A stretch of DNA of 64,000 nt from Glutinoglossum americanum. Lineage: Eukaryota > Ascomycota > Geoglossomycetes > Geoglossales > Geoglossaceae. The position numbers and the translations under genes are program-made. Location of the stretch: NCBI GenBank assembly GCA_020080175.1, contig JAGHQL010000077.1, forward strand, positions 53,139 through 117,138, written 5' to 3'. The notes beneath the pieces were generated by a model. It ran no database searches and was not told the origin of the DNA. It saw only the letters and a list, made by a program, of their open reading frames with translations. Positions 12,599 through 24,430 of the stretch are shown piece after piece; position 1 is the stretch's first letter; each line of letters begins with the position of its first letter.

Positions 12599-15225
12599 TC
12601 ACGCCCTCATATCGACCAACACGTCCCCGTCAGGAACCTCGTCTAACCACCTATCGACTCTCCTGTTCATCCCGTCCTCATCTGGCGTCAAATATCCTGC
12701 ATCCTCTTCCTCCTCCTCTCCACCCAAATACCTGCCGTTGAATTCCTCCGCGAAATCCCTTGGGTACCCGGCCACGCGCCGCCGAAGTGGAGGACGTGGA
12801 GGCGGAGGGACGCGCACCCCCCGGCCCCGCTGCTGTTGTTGGACTTGGGGCTCCACGTAGACGGTATGGTAGGATGATGGGGGGGGAGAGAGGATACTGG
12901 GGTTGTGGTGTTCATCGGTTGGGCTGCGGGGGCGGTGGCGCGGGTGTGGAGGGCGGACGCGCGGGTAGATGGGATATTCAAGTGGTGGTGGGGTTGGAGG
13001 AAGCTGGGGGTCTATTGGCGGGAAGGGGGGTGGGGATGGCGCTGTGTTTCGGCGGAGTGGTGGTGGGGGTGGCGGAGACATTGGTGGTGGTGCTCTCTGC
13101 CTGTTGACCTCGATGTTGTGGTATCGCTGCTGTCGTTGAAATGGCCTAACGTGATTCCTCATCGCCTGATTCAGGATCTCCCCTCCAGCCGCAATATCTG
13201 CCGCTATACGCGCGAAGTTCTCGTCGTTGGCCCCGAACCGTCCACCAGCGAGGTCGATGTTCGCGAGATCGATAGTCTGTAGTCTTCGCGCAAGCTCCTC
13301 GTCGGCGCGTTCCTGATCCCGGCGTCGCTCGAGCTCGTCAACATAACCAAAAGGTGGGCGGCGGTTGCGGCCTGCCACGCGGAACGCTGGGATCACGAAA
13401 GGCATGGGGAGGTAGTCGCCATTGTCGGCTTGGTCATAGCTGAAGAGGGGACAGTCACAGCTTTTCCATTTTGCGGCGCAGATCATGCAGAATTCCGCTT
13501 TGCAGCGGCTGGTAGATTGTCGCAGTGTTAGAACGACGCGGTTATCTCAAAAGATGCGCGTAAGGTTTGAGGCTTACCAAGTCATATGGTTGCATCCCTC
13601 CTTCAGTTCCACCATTGCAGAACAGTTGTAGCACCTTTGCCAACCCTCCTTTTTGGCTACTTCAACAAACCTATTTGTCTCCTCATCTTTCGGGCAGTCC
13701 TTCCCGACATGCCACCTGCCGTTGCATAGACAGCATACCTTAGTTTTGCACCGACCACATTTTCCGTACTTCCTCCCGCCTCCAAAACTTCCAGAGTTGT
13801 CTGTATGTATATTCGCTGGTTTGATCCATTCACCGCAACCCTTGCTTGGGCAGTAGATGCGGTTCTTTGTGGTGTATTCTTGATATTTCTGATTCCACAG
13901 CTTCTTGAATTTGATATCGAAGAGCCGGTCAACATGCCTCAGCGGGATGTGGTCTTGCGTGCAGCATTTAGGTGGCATATGCTGCGGGTCAGTTACAGAG
14001 AGAGTGAAGATGCGGGTCAAGCAGTCGTGGCACATAATGTGGCCGCAAGGAAGCTTAGCTGCCTTAGAGGCTGGAGAGTCGGACAGACACGCTAGACATT
14101 CCAACCTGGAGAGAATATATTAATGAGGACACCCCATGGAGATACTCATTGTAAGGGTGAGAGCTTACATCTTCTCGGGGCCACGGGGGGGCCGCGGCGG
14201 TTGAAATCCAAACATAGCGGCGAGTAACCTGCCGTTTTTGTGCTCTCTTCCGTCCTTAGGAACGTGTTTATCCCTAGCTTTCCCATCCTCTGTCGCAGTT
14301 GAAGGCATTGATGATCCGGTATGCGGAGGTGGTCGTGTGGATGAAGAGCGAGTGCGGTTTGTGGTAGTATTACTCCTTTTCAGTGGCAGCTGCGACGTAG
14401 ATGAGGTTGGCTCCCTCACAGAAGCGCTTCTGTTACATGTGTTAGCTAGAAACTGGTCACCCCGATGCCGGCTTTAAGAAGGGTTTACCTGGTCAACCTT
14501 GAAGCCTCACCAGCCGCCATAGAAGAGTCTTTGGGACGTATAGATGATTCCCGGGGCCGAACGTTCCGTGACGAAGATCGTAGAAGCGAAGAGCCATGAT
14601 CACGATCGTACCCCCTTGCCTTTTCTACATTCGGCGTCCTCTCTCGAGTACCGTCCCTGGAACGTTTCCGTCTTTCATCCTTATGACGCGAAGGTCTTTT
14701 GTCTCTCACCGAAGACCTTTCAACTTCATCCATCTCCCGCTTCGTGGGTGAAGGACCCTCGCCTCCATTCTCATGGGCTGTAGCCCTTTCGTCCCGATCT
14801 CCTGTATGAGTCTTATCTATGTTCACACGCTCATCCTCACTGCCGCCATCTGCCCTCTCTTTCCTCCGCCGATGCTTGTCCGAGTGGTGCCTATGTCCAT
14901 GTTCTCTTTCCTTTCCCTTCTTCTTCTCTGCCGATTTGATGTCTTGCGCCCTGACTCTCACAGTCCCCTCGCTGACATATGGCATTCTGGGGCTCGAACT
15001 CCTCTTTCTCCACTCTGAGCTATTGTTGTAGAACTCAGCACGAAGTCTTCCTAGATAATCAATATCTAGCAGCTTTGGGGCCGATCCAGCTTCCTGAGCC
15101 GGTCGATGTGGAGGAGGTGGAGGTGTTAGACTAAAATCGTCCCTAGGTCGCAGCCTTCTGCCTCTGTGGCCGAGCCGCCGCCGACAGTCCGCACTTGAGA
15201 AGACCTCTTCGCTGGCATGCGCCAT
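12599..15225 (-). CDS. RBR-type E3 ubiquitin ligase 2
   Basis: Second RING-between-RING ubiquitin ligase. Exons are 15225-14489, 14429-14169, 14105-13578 and 13508-12599, total 2436 nt, 811 aa. The first about 330 residues are Arg/Lys/Glu/Ser-rich and disordered. RING1 is ECLACLSD with LPCGHIMCHDC and PPKCC; the IBR carries YCPSKGC, CGRCKTKVCCLC and KDCPKD; RING2 is CYNCSAMVELKEGCNHMTCRC then CMIC and WKSCDCPLF. The catalytic Cys of GCNHMTC is present, its TGC codon being split TG/C by the last intron. The tail of about 260 residues is Pro/Arg-rich and contains runs of Pro. The ATG at 15225 follows a GTG only three codons upstream and is the natural start. The RBR core is similar in layout to the gene at the left edge, but the flanks are unrelated. 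The substrate is unknown. Confidence 0.9.
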
Positions 15226-15902
15226 GACACCCACCGAATCCGGCGCTCTTTAATCAGCCCTAACCATTCAGCTTCGGACAACCCTCGCGTTACATCCAGT
15301 TACATCCAGTCTCAGAATTCGAAGTGCCACCGCCAACCACTGTGGCGGAGGGAACGGCGTGCGAAAGCCGCCAATAGTTCGTTGGGGGCGACAGTAGGTT
15401 TTCCGATTGGTGCAGGCGGGGCAAGCACTTCCTCAAAGTAAAAAAGCAAGATCGGACAGGGCTTGCGAAGGACACTACAGAGAAGGGATGGCCCTCATCT
15501 CTTCGGTACAGGATGCACCATGCAGCAACGTGCGGGGTGGACAATAATGAGGCGGGGATGAGAGCCTTGTTATTCATCGCAGCTTCGCCGCTCCCATTAA
15601 ACGGTAACCTGTACCGCTTGACCACTCGTATTATTCTTCGTTTTGCGTAAATACTTTGTACAACTCGTCACCGACGCACCTGAACCGACTATAAAGGCAA
15701 CTTCTGCCGGTCCGCAGACTGAAACCCTGACTAGCTCTTTACGAATCCCCGTCCCTTACTGCGCATTCCATCAATCGCCGATCCAGAGCCTCATACATCC
15801 CCCACGCGTAAGTCATTGCCGCGTGGTATGGTTTAGTTGCAGGTAGGCGGAGGCTTCTTGACGTTTTGATACGATGGCAATACATATCCCACCTTACCAA
15901 CA
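15226..15902. promoter_or_regulatory. Divergent promoter region (RBR 2 / lipid kinase)
   Basis: This 677 bp region separates the starts of two divergent genes and must contain both core promoters. I see no clear TATA box near either start and no repeat or RNA gene. Confidence 0.5.
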
Positions 15903-17393
15903 ATGGAACCTTCTCTTCCTGCCTCCGATTCTTCCCAATACTCGAAAGGAACGGCTAATAGCGTCCCCACAACCTTCCACCACGACCGCTTATCCCAAAA
16001 ACTCACTTGGCACATCTCGCCCGCCGAACTGATCACCATTTCAAACGGGACGGTCATTGCTGTGCTACACAATAGTGACCACGACCCTTCGTCTTTAACA
16101 ACACCGAGAGATGGCGATAGTGAAGAATACGCGATCCTACACATCGAAACCAAGACAAAAACCTTCAATTCAACCACCCTCACCAACCCACCCACAGATT
16201 TCCTCCTCGCGAACCCTCCACTCAAACACCTCCCAGCCCACCTCTCATCGAATATCCACATTATAATATCCACCCACTCTGGCACTGGTCTCGCTCCCTC
16301 CTTCTCCACTAGCACTCTCCTTCCCATACTCCACGCCCTCCAAATCCCCCAAACAACCTTCACAATCCACACTACTACATCCCCCGATACAATCACCTTC
16401 CTTGCACAAACCATCTTCCTCCCCCACGCCCTCACCGGCCAAAGCCAAACCATAATCCTCCTCTCCGGCGACGGTGGGGTCCTTGATCTCATTAATGTCC
16501 TTAATCCCACCGTATGCAACAACAAAAACAACGGCGGCGCCACATATTGCCCCCCCACCATAGCTCTTCTGCCCCTCGGATCCGGCAACGCGCTCGCAAA
16601 CTCCCTCCTCCCAACCGCAGACCAAACCTGCGGTCTCTCAACCCTCATCCACGGCCGCCCACACGCGCTACCGATCCTCAAAGCCAGATTCTCACCCGGG
16701 TCTCGTCTCCTCGTCGACGAAGCCAAGCATTCGGAGTCGCTCCGAGTCCTCAACGACCGAGGCGAAGGCACCATATACGGCGCCGTGGTCTTCTCATGGG
16801 GATTCCACGCCACGCTCGTCGCGGACAGCGACACGGCAGCGTATCGGAAGTTCGGCGCGGAGCGCTTCTTAATGGCGGCTAAAGAAGCTTTATTCCCGGC
16901 AGACGGCAGCGAACCGCATCAATATGAAGCTAAAATCACGCTCTTCAAGCGTCACAAACCCTCTTCTGATCCTCTCCGTGATACCGAAGAGCGAGGAACA
17001 ATAACCTCGACCCCCCTCCCTAAAACCACCTACTCCTATGTCCTCACAACACTCGTCTCTCAATTAGAAAAAGGCTTCACCATCTCCCCCGCCTCTAAAC
17101 CCCTGGACCGTCAGCTTAGACTGATACACTTTGGCCCTCTCGGCGGCGAACAGTCTATGCGACTTATGGACCTCGCATATGCGGGCGGGAAGCACGTTGG
17201 CGAGGAGATGGTGGGCTATGAAGAAGTAGAGGGGCTTAGGATTGAGTTTAAGGAAGGGGATGGGAGGTGGAGGAGGGTTTGCGTGGATGGGAAGATTATC
17301 ATGGTTGAGGAAGATGGGTGGGCTGAGGTGTGGCGGGACCAGTGGTCTATGATAGATGTCCTTGCTGATCCTAGACACATCCCATCCGAATAG
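15903..17393 (+). CDS. DAGK-catalytic-domain lipid kinase (sphingosine/diacylglycerol kinase-like)
   Basis: Intronless frame of 496 aa. It carries the diacylglycerol kinase catalytic fold that phosphorylates lipids such as long-chain bases or diacylglycerol. The nucleotide-binding motif appears as LLSGDGGVLDLIN near residue 187 (the GGDGT-type loop) and the second glycine motif as LPLGSGNALANSL near residue 222. A variable N-terminal domain of about 100 residues precedes it, and a beta-rich C-terminal domain (VFSWGFHATLVADSD, then HFGPLGGEQSMRLMDLAYA) completes the typical sphingosine-kinase-like layout. No membrane segment is seen. In the first glycine loop, SGDGG replaces the classic GGDGT, so activity is likely but not certain. 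Pyrimidine-ending codons dominate, unlike the neighbours. It is convergent with FAS2 with only 231 bp between stops. Confidence 0.85.
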   Translation: MEPSLPASDSSQYSKGTANSVPTTFHHDRLSQKLTWHISPAELITISNGTVIAVLHNSDHDPSSLTTPRDGDSEEYAILHIETKTKTFNSTTLTNPPTDFLLANPPLKHLPAHLSSNIHIIISTHSGTGLAPSFSTSTLLPILHALQIPQTTFTIHTTTSPDTITFLAQTIFLPHALTGQSQTIILLSGDGGVLDLINVLNPTVCNNKNNGGATYCPPTIALLPLGSGNALANSLLPTADQTCGLSTLIHGRPHALPILKARFSPGSRLLVDEAKHSESLRVLNDRGEGTIYGAVVFSWGFHATLVADSDTAAYRKFGAERFLMAAKEALFPADGSEPHQYEAKITLFKRHKPSSDPLRDTEERGTITSTPLPKTTYSYVLTTLVSQLEKGFTISPASKPLDRQLRLIHFGPLGGEQSMRLMDLAYAGGKHVGEEMVGYEEVEGLRIEFKEGDGRWRRVCVDGKIIMVEEDGWAEVWRDQWSMIDVLADPRHIPSE

Positions 17394-17624
17394 TGGGCTT
17401 AACGTTAAAACTAGAATTTAATTCTTTTACAAGGCTATCTATACCCTCAAGGGGGCTGACGGTCTATCGTATCTAGGGGTCTTCGATACTTTCGTAGCGA
17501 AATGGAAAACGGTGACGACTAAAACACACTAGAAGCGAAATAGCAAACCCACCCCAACTGAAAATAATAAAACACAGCCTTGATCAGTATCACCCTCTAC
17601 TGCGGAATACAAGAATTACTAAGG

Positions 17625-20600
17625 CTAGAAGTTGGATACAGCAATGGCGATAGCCTGCGCATCACTGTGGCTGATGCTGACTTCTACCAACTTTACACCT
17701 GCCATCTTCGCAGCTGCGGCAGCATCACCATGTAACTGCCGGTATATTAGCCTAGGTGCTAGAAGGGTTGCGTGGTAATTAGCTTACTGTGACAACCGGG
17801 GCACCCGTCTTGTCGTTTGTGATTTCAATGTCCTTCAGAGGAGCCCCAGCACCTTTACCAGGCACGCCGAGAGATTTGAAAACAGCCTCTTTAGCGCTCC
17901 ACCGACCTGCAAACGAAGCTTGGGGAGACGGAGCCTTGAAGCAATATTCCTGCTCAGCTTTTGTAAAGTTCCTCTCCACAAATGTTCCGTTCTCAATGTT
18001 GATTGCATTAATAGCCTCAACATCAACACCGACCTTTGTGTTTCCTTTGGCTGTTGCCTTGGCAAGTTGTTCAACCACTTTGCGAGTGCTTTCCGTCTCA
18101 GATTTGTTGACGACCTTCTTTGGGGCGCTAGCCGTTGCATAGATAAGAGCAGATGATTTCTTGTCCTGAGAAACACGTGCTGTCGGGTTAAGGAAGATTT
18201 CGCTCTCCTGTTCAGGTGCGTATGGTGAAGTATTCTTGGCTACAAACATTGTGTTTGTCAGGAGGGAGTTATGAAAGTATCTATAGGCCTTCTTCTGTCT
18301 AGACTCCACCTTCGTCTTGTAGCTGCTATAGGTGGCCTCATCAAGCGTAGCGAAGAGATACTTGGGGTGGATTCCGATGGCTTGGGCGCCCTTCTGACCG
18401 AAACCGAAAGAGGTAACAGAGAATGCTTTCACGCCGTCGGTTTGGATGCTGTGGCTAGGATATACGATGTAGTCGAACTTTTCCATGCCCTTGTCGATGT
18501 TGTCTGCGTTTCGGTTCCCAGGTACGAGGCCGGTATTTAGCACCTGCAGACAGCCGTTGAACATCCAAGCCCCAGCAGCACCTTTTGGATGACCAGTTAG
18601 ATACTTCTGGAAGATACCGAGAACAGCGTTGCCTTTCTTCCGGCCAAGATGACCGAGTTGTTTGCAGATGACATCAGACTCATTCTTGTCGTTGGCAACG
18701 GTGGAAGTGCCGTGGAAAGAGCAGACACCCAGGTCGTCAATTGTAAGACCCCAGGTGGCAAGAGCTCCACGAAGCGGCGCAATGTGACTGTCCCGCTTCC
18801 AAAAGTCGTTACCGAGACTATTCAGGGCTTCCTTCTCTTGACGCCGAGCTTCACGTTCTATGTGCTGAGCGCGTTCTTGCATGTACTCAGACTCATCGAA
18901 TTCCCCACCCTGGGCTTTCATCGCAGTAACCTCTTCTTGGATATACATGAACTCAGATTCTTGCCATTGTCTGATGTTCTGCTTTCGGAGTTCCAATTGG
19001 CGTCTTCGGTAGTTGATGTCTAGAAGAGGGGACGGGAATTTAGAGGGCAACTCGCGGGCAGTCGTGAGAACCCCTTGACCGGGTGCAGGTACGGATCGTC
19101 CAACCTTATCTGTGGCGGTGGCAGTCAGAGCGATGATACCGTAAATAGGTACGCCCATATCCAATGCGAGCCTAGCGCTCATAATGACCTGGATGCCGCA
19201 TCCTTGAGATTCCATGAACCCATTTCTTGTGGTTGTAGTGGGACGAGACATTTCTCTTGGAGTTCTGCCATGAGCAAACTCGTCCTCAGCGTTGCTTGTG
19301 GCTTTCATGTTGGCAAACTCATATGAGCCTTCCTCCTGGAAATCATCAAATCCTCCAACAAAACATACTCTGGCCTTTCCCTCGACGATAGTGTCGTACC
19401 CGATGTCGATGGACTCGACAGCGGTAGCACAGGCACCCACAGGCGTCTTAATTGGGCCAGTCGAGGAGAGAAGTAGCATATTCACCCAGGCACTCATGGT
19501 GTTGATGAACGATTCTTGGAGGATGTCCTTTTGAACTGGCTTCTCTAAGAAGCGGTCCTTATACATCCCTCTCAAGGCTGTGGTGCCGCCGATACCAGAA
19601 CCGATACAGTTTCCAACTTCTGAAATGTGAACATATTTGTAGAACTCGTAGGGATCTGTAATTCCGGCTGCGAGGAGCGACTCAACTGTGCATACTAACA
19701 CATATAGAGTCACAGGATCGACCTGAGAGATGATGTCCTCTGGAATACCGAATCTGCGAGCATCCCATCCAGTTGGAATCTGGCCTGCAACGAGGCGGTC
19801 GAACTTCAGGGCCTTCGGAATTAGGAGGGTAGCACCCTTCTTCAGACGTACCGTATACTCGCCGGACTCGGGTATCTCGAAGACCTCAACCTTGTCACCA
19901 TGTTCCCTCTTGAATTCCTCAGCTGTCTCTTTTGAGGATTCAAATGGATCAAGATCCTCTTCAATAACTATCTCTTGTAGTAGTTGTTTCTTCTTCGGGT
20001 CATAACCGTGGAACAACTCCGACTCAATTAGGCGAATACCAGAGTGTTCGAGGATGTACTTCTCATATTTTGGTTTGACATCTCTGTCATCTACAGGTTC
20101 ACCGGTCTTCGTGTCGACCCATCCGGAGTACTGCTTGCCTTTGAGCGGCCCGTTGTGGTTCTTGATAAGGCCCATGATCCACGCCATTTCGACACACCCC
20201 TCAAGTGAGAACTTGCCGTAGGCTTCCATCTCCCAGCGGGTCCTTGAATTTCCCCACGGCCCAACTTCGGAAAAGCCAGTAACGACGACAACTCTCTCAA
20301 GATCAACCATGCCCCGAAGTTTCTGGCTTAGTGGCTCCACTTCAGTCTTGTAATCCGGAAGTTCAGGGAATGCAAACTTGATATTGGCACGGGGTTCAAC
20401 TGTAATCTTTTTGTAAAGGGCTTCACTATCTTCTCCATTGACAATCTTGTTCTCGATCGCTGTCTCTTTGGTGACGGCCTGACGAACTTCGCTTGTTTCC
20501 AAAATGTCCTTGCGGAGTTGCGTCATGAGATCCTTCAAGTTGGGGATGAATTGTAAGCCCCCATTAAGGTCAGCAAACACAGGCTCGACCTGGCACAAGC

Positions 20601-23476
20601 TAACAATTTTGGGTGCCATAAGTCCGAGTAGGTTGAAGGCCATCTCCTGTTGGGAGAACGTTCTAACGCCATACTTTTCCACGCCTTCAGCGACGATGTT
20701 GTTGCCGCCCATTAAACCAGTTCCGCGAGTCCACCCAATGACAGCGCCGCAGATCGTAAGGAAATTGCTCCAGCTCTCTGAATGCCATCTGTTAAACAAT
20801 GTTTCAAGGGCTAGCTTCGACTCCGAATAGAGACCGTCGTTACCGAAAGTCCCATGATTGGGTGATAACGGCAAGACAACTTGGGCAGGGCGAGTTTCGT
20901 AGCCGCGCTCTGCCTTTTGCGTCTTGATGCATCCCAGCAAGCGCAAGAGGTTGGTCAACATGATCCGGTGAGCAAGTTCAGACTTTGAGTCGATGCTATC
21001 AATCTCGCGACCATTCTCAGGGATAGCCGCAAAAGGGATAACGTAGTCAAGATCCCAGCCAAGACCCTTCTTCGAGTCATAGATATACTCGATCAGTGCC
21101 TCAACGTCTTGCTTACTTCCTTGGTTGAACGGAACAACGACAAGCTGGGAACCACTCGAACCGTAGCGAGCGTACATAGCCTGGTAGTACTCGGTGACTT
21201 CACGAGAAAATCTGCTGGTTGTAACAACAACTTTGGCACCGCCGCTAATCAGCCCTTGTAGTACCTCAGCTCCGATAGAACCGGCGCCGGCTCCGGTCAT
21301 GAGTGCATTCTTTCCGAGGAAAGAAACGCCGGATTTTGCGGCCTCTTCCAAACCATCCAAGTATAGTCCGGTCAGCTTCTTACTATATTCCCACCCGTGC
21401 TCTTCCTTTTTCTTCAAGTGAAGAAAAGGGATGGTTTCGACCTTTCCGGGTTTTACTTGACCGTTCACATGACGAAACCCATTCTTCCCTCCCCTCCTAC
21501 CATTTTTAGCCTTGCAATTCTCTGTGGGGATGATTTGCCCCTCATTCATGGCCAATGAACGAATAACATTGTTGTAGAGGCTCTTAATCTGAAGCTGCGA
21601 TGACTTCGACAATTTGTGTTGTTGGCGAATGAGCTTATAGATGCGACTAAGGTCACTTTGGACCTTGGAACGGTTCCCATACTCTGATATTTTCCCTCCA
21701 TCAGCCATCTCTTTTACGTAATGTTCGAGCTTTCTGACCGCTACCCTAGGAACTTCAGCATATTCAAGCTTGCCCCTTGCATCAATAGTCGTTTGGGGTG
21801 CGGTGGGAATGGAAACATCTTTGTAGACAGGCGCTACGCCAAGGACATCCTTGCAGTTTTCAATAAGCTGCTGTCCAAGCACCTTTGCAAGCTGGTATGT
21901 TTCTCCGCGATCGGCAGGACAGTTGTCGATATGATATTGCATAAACTCCAGTAATGTAGGGTTAGATCGGTTCATCATACGGATGCACTGGCTGACAATC
22001 TCCCGGTCAACGGCTTTTAGTCGACCAAAGATGATGTCGTAGTACATGTTGAGGGCATCCTGTCTAACCCAGTTCCAGGAAGAATCGTATACTCTAGCTT
22101 TGAGACTGCTAAAAATTGGTTCAATTCCAGCTGCGTAGAATTCTCCATGCTCCACATTCCACAGGTCAAGCTGTGTTTGCAACGCATTCTGGGTCTCCTG
22201 TGATCCTAAAAATGCCTTGTCGCCCGCTCGGAGGTCCATCTTAAGATATCTAGCAAAAAGCTCGAGTTGTTGCTTAAAGAGAGCTTTCTGGTCCTTTGTC
22301 AGGGCATCGAGCGCCGCTGGATCCATCATCATTCCGCCCCCAGTAGCGCCTCCGTCGCTTCCCGCCACAGGTGCCGACAGGTCCACACCAGCGTTCGCGG
22401 CGTATTTCTTGGCAACGTCATCCAAGAAAGCTTTTGCATCGTTTTCCGCCCCAAGGCGCGCAGCGGGCTCCATTGTGAGCGCCATAAGGAGGACGCCATC
22501 CTGCCGCCCAGGCCCTAGGCCCCACCTTGTCTCTAGATACTTCCTAGCCGTTGTAATATTAAAACCACCGGGCATTTTTGAAGAGATCATTCTCGCCACA
22601 AGTGAAGACGATTGTTTACCGAGTTGTCCGTTGAATGTCGCTTGCATGGAAGCGCCTAGCTCATCTAACGGCGTATCCTCGGGCTTCTCTGGAGTTGAGC
22701 CGAATTCTTTTCCAAGGTCTCCGAGTATTTCATTCTGAAGGGTTGATTTTCCTATGCGTTGCGCAGTTAGAATCGAGGTCATCCTTATTTCATGACGCGG
22801 GGATACTATAACTCACCCCCAACAAGATCCTTTATGGCCTTCGTCAGGGGAATATCCGCAAGTGGCTTCTTCAACTTTTGCGCAATCAGTGATCTTACGA
22901 TATCTGTTGCTGATACGGGGGCATCCGGGACTTGTGCCGCAGGGCCGGAGCTTGGTGCTGTTAGTGCTGAAGCGACAGGAACCGAGGCCATAGCAGGTAC
23001 TGGAGAGGGTGCTGAAGGTTCTGCGCTGGGTGTGGGCTGATCCTCAACTGGGTCAACATCGTAGTATATTTCCTTTGCGTCTTTACTATAGCAAAGAATT
23101 TGTCGCTGAACTGAAAGTGCTGCATCGTAGGCTTCGTATTTTGAGGCAAGTGTCCGCTTGGCCATTACACCAAGTGTGTCCGCCGGACCGATTTCGACGA
23201 TTCTCTCGGTGGTCTTTTCTCCGAGGATAACATCTTGGGTTTCGATCCTGAACACACCAAAGTCAGCGTTGCGCTTCTCAGTCGTTTACCCATATCTGCC
23301 GCAAAGCCGTTGGAAACAGGAACGGATATCTACCATCTCACTGGAGAAGCAAATTGATATCTATAAAGAATTAGCAAGGTACATGTTAAAACTAAGGGGC
23401 TCCACTAGGCTGGCACGTACGCAAGCAGCTCGACAAGGAGCGTGTGGGCGAGCTCTTGCTCAACTTCAGGACGCAT
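17625..23476 (-). CDS. fas2: Fatty acid synthase subunit alpha
   Basis: Alpha chain of the cytosolic type I fungal fatty acid synthase (alpha6-beta6), making long-chain acyl-CoA from acetyl- and malonyl-CoA. Exons are 23476-23421, 23360-23334 (27 nt), 23247-22817, 22751-17788 and 17735-17625, total 5589 nt, 1862 aa, normal for the family. The order is an N-terminal malonyl/palmitoyl transferase fragment, the acyl-carrier domain with phosphopantetheine Ser at about 174 (GKST), ketoreductase (near residues 650-900), ketosynthase with active Cys at about 1279 ([10 protein letters not shown]) and His motifs [10 protein letters not shown] and [12 protein letters not shown], and a C-terminal phosphopantetheinyl transferase (VGVDVEAI). 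The carrier-domain codon before the modified Ser is interrupted by an intron. An Ala/Pro-rich linker lies at about residues 100-140. It is divergent from fas1 and probably co-regulated with it. Confidence 0.97.
23334..23360 (-). other. fas2: 27 nt internal micro-exon of fas2
   Basis: The residues YQFASPVRW are encoded across a 27 nt exon bounded by TTTATAG upstream and GTAGAT downstream. Without it the frame does not connect [18 protein letters not shown] to [10 protein letters not shown], and both flanks are strongly conserved in fungal alpha subunits. Confidence 0.85.
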
Positions 23477-24430
23477 GTTATCCGTAGTTTAACGTCCGAA
23501 GACGATTGCGGTCAAAGAAAAGTCTTGTTTGAATCTGGGGAAGTGCTATCTAGACTAGCAACCGGTATTAACAATTGATGTCTAAATAACTGAGGACGGA
23601 GTCGGAGGTGCGGGCGACGGAGGTGATTTGAGGAAAAGCGGAATCCAAATTATGGAACTAACAGAAAATGTCGGTAGTCCAACAAAGTATCTCTAGTAGC
23701 TTTTACTGCTTTTTGACTTCTTGTAACCCTTGGGAGTGGAGCAAATCAAGATATCTATCTTGTAACGAGGAAGGGCGTATGCTCGGGTTGAATTGGCCCC
23801 GTTGAGTTTAGAGGAAATTTCGTTGACCTCCGCTGTATGGAATGAGCGAGCGAGTCCCAACGAATTATTCATCCCTGCACCCCGTTCATACCGGTTCGAA
23901 TTAACATGGCCGTTCTTACCGAATGTATATTAGCACATTCCCAACACCAAAAATATTGCACCCTTGAGCTCCAACCGAAAAAGTCGTCCCTCCGACTCGC
24001 CGACTCTCCCGATAAAGCGCTCTACATCAATCGAAGGCGGGTCTACTTGGAACCTTTTTCTACTCCTCCAAGGCCCTGTTCTTCGTCCGTTTCATAGAAG
24101 CTTTCGCGTTAGGCTTTGCTCTCTTCCCTCCTTACTTCCGCCTGAGTTGGAGCAACGACGTGCGGAGCAGCAAACAAGCTCCTTGCAGTTCAAGAGATTA
24201 TTAGACCCCTTTGATTACGCATACAGAGGGAGCGCAGGGTTAGTCTAACCCCAAGCAGAGCTTGTTTATTCTGTCAGAGTTCGAACTCCTTGATTGCAAG
24301 ATTTTTGCAGGACGCTACAACCTATTGAGTATTAGGGCTAGTGGATAGCTAATAACTGACCTAGAACGGCGCATACACATCAACTCTCAAATTCCCCACC
24401 TAGACCTCTATTCATTCAGAGATCACCGAT
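23477..24430. promoter_or_regulatory. Bidirectional fas2/fas1 promoter region
   Basis: The 954 bp between the divergent fas2 and fas1 start codons must serve both genes. Short open frames within it (for example around 23906-24248) show no conserved motif. I did not find a convincing copy of known fungal fatty-acid regulatory motifs by eye, so no individual site is called. Confidence 0.7.

Noticed and set aside
15833-16834. 333-codon minus-strand frame antisense to the lipid kinase
   Set aside because: It is an antisense shadow created by the pyrimidine-ending codon bias of the kinase gene and contains no family motif.
23880-24250. Small frames in the fas1/fas2 promoter as separate genes
   Set aside because: They overlap each other in two frames, lack motifs and lie in a region that must hold two promoters.
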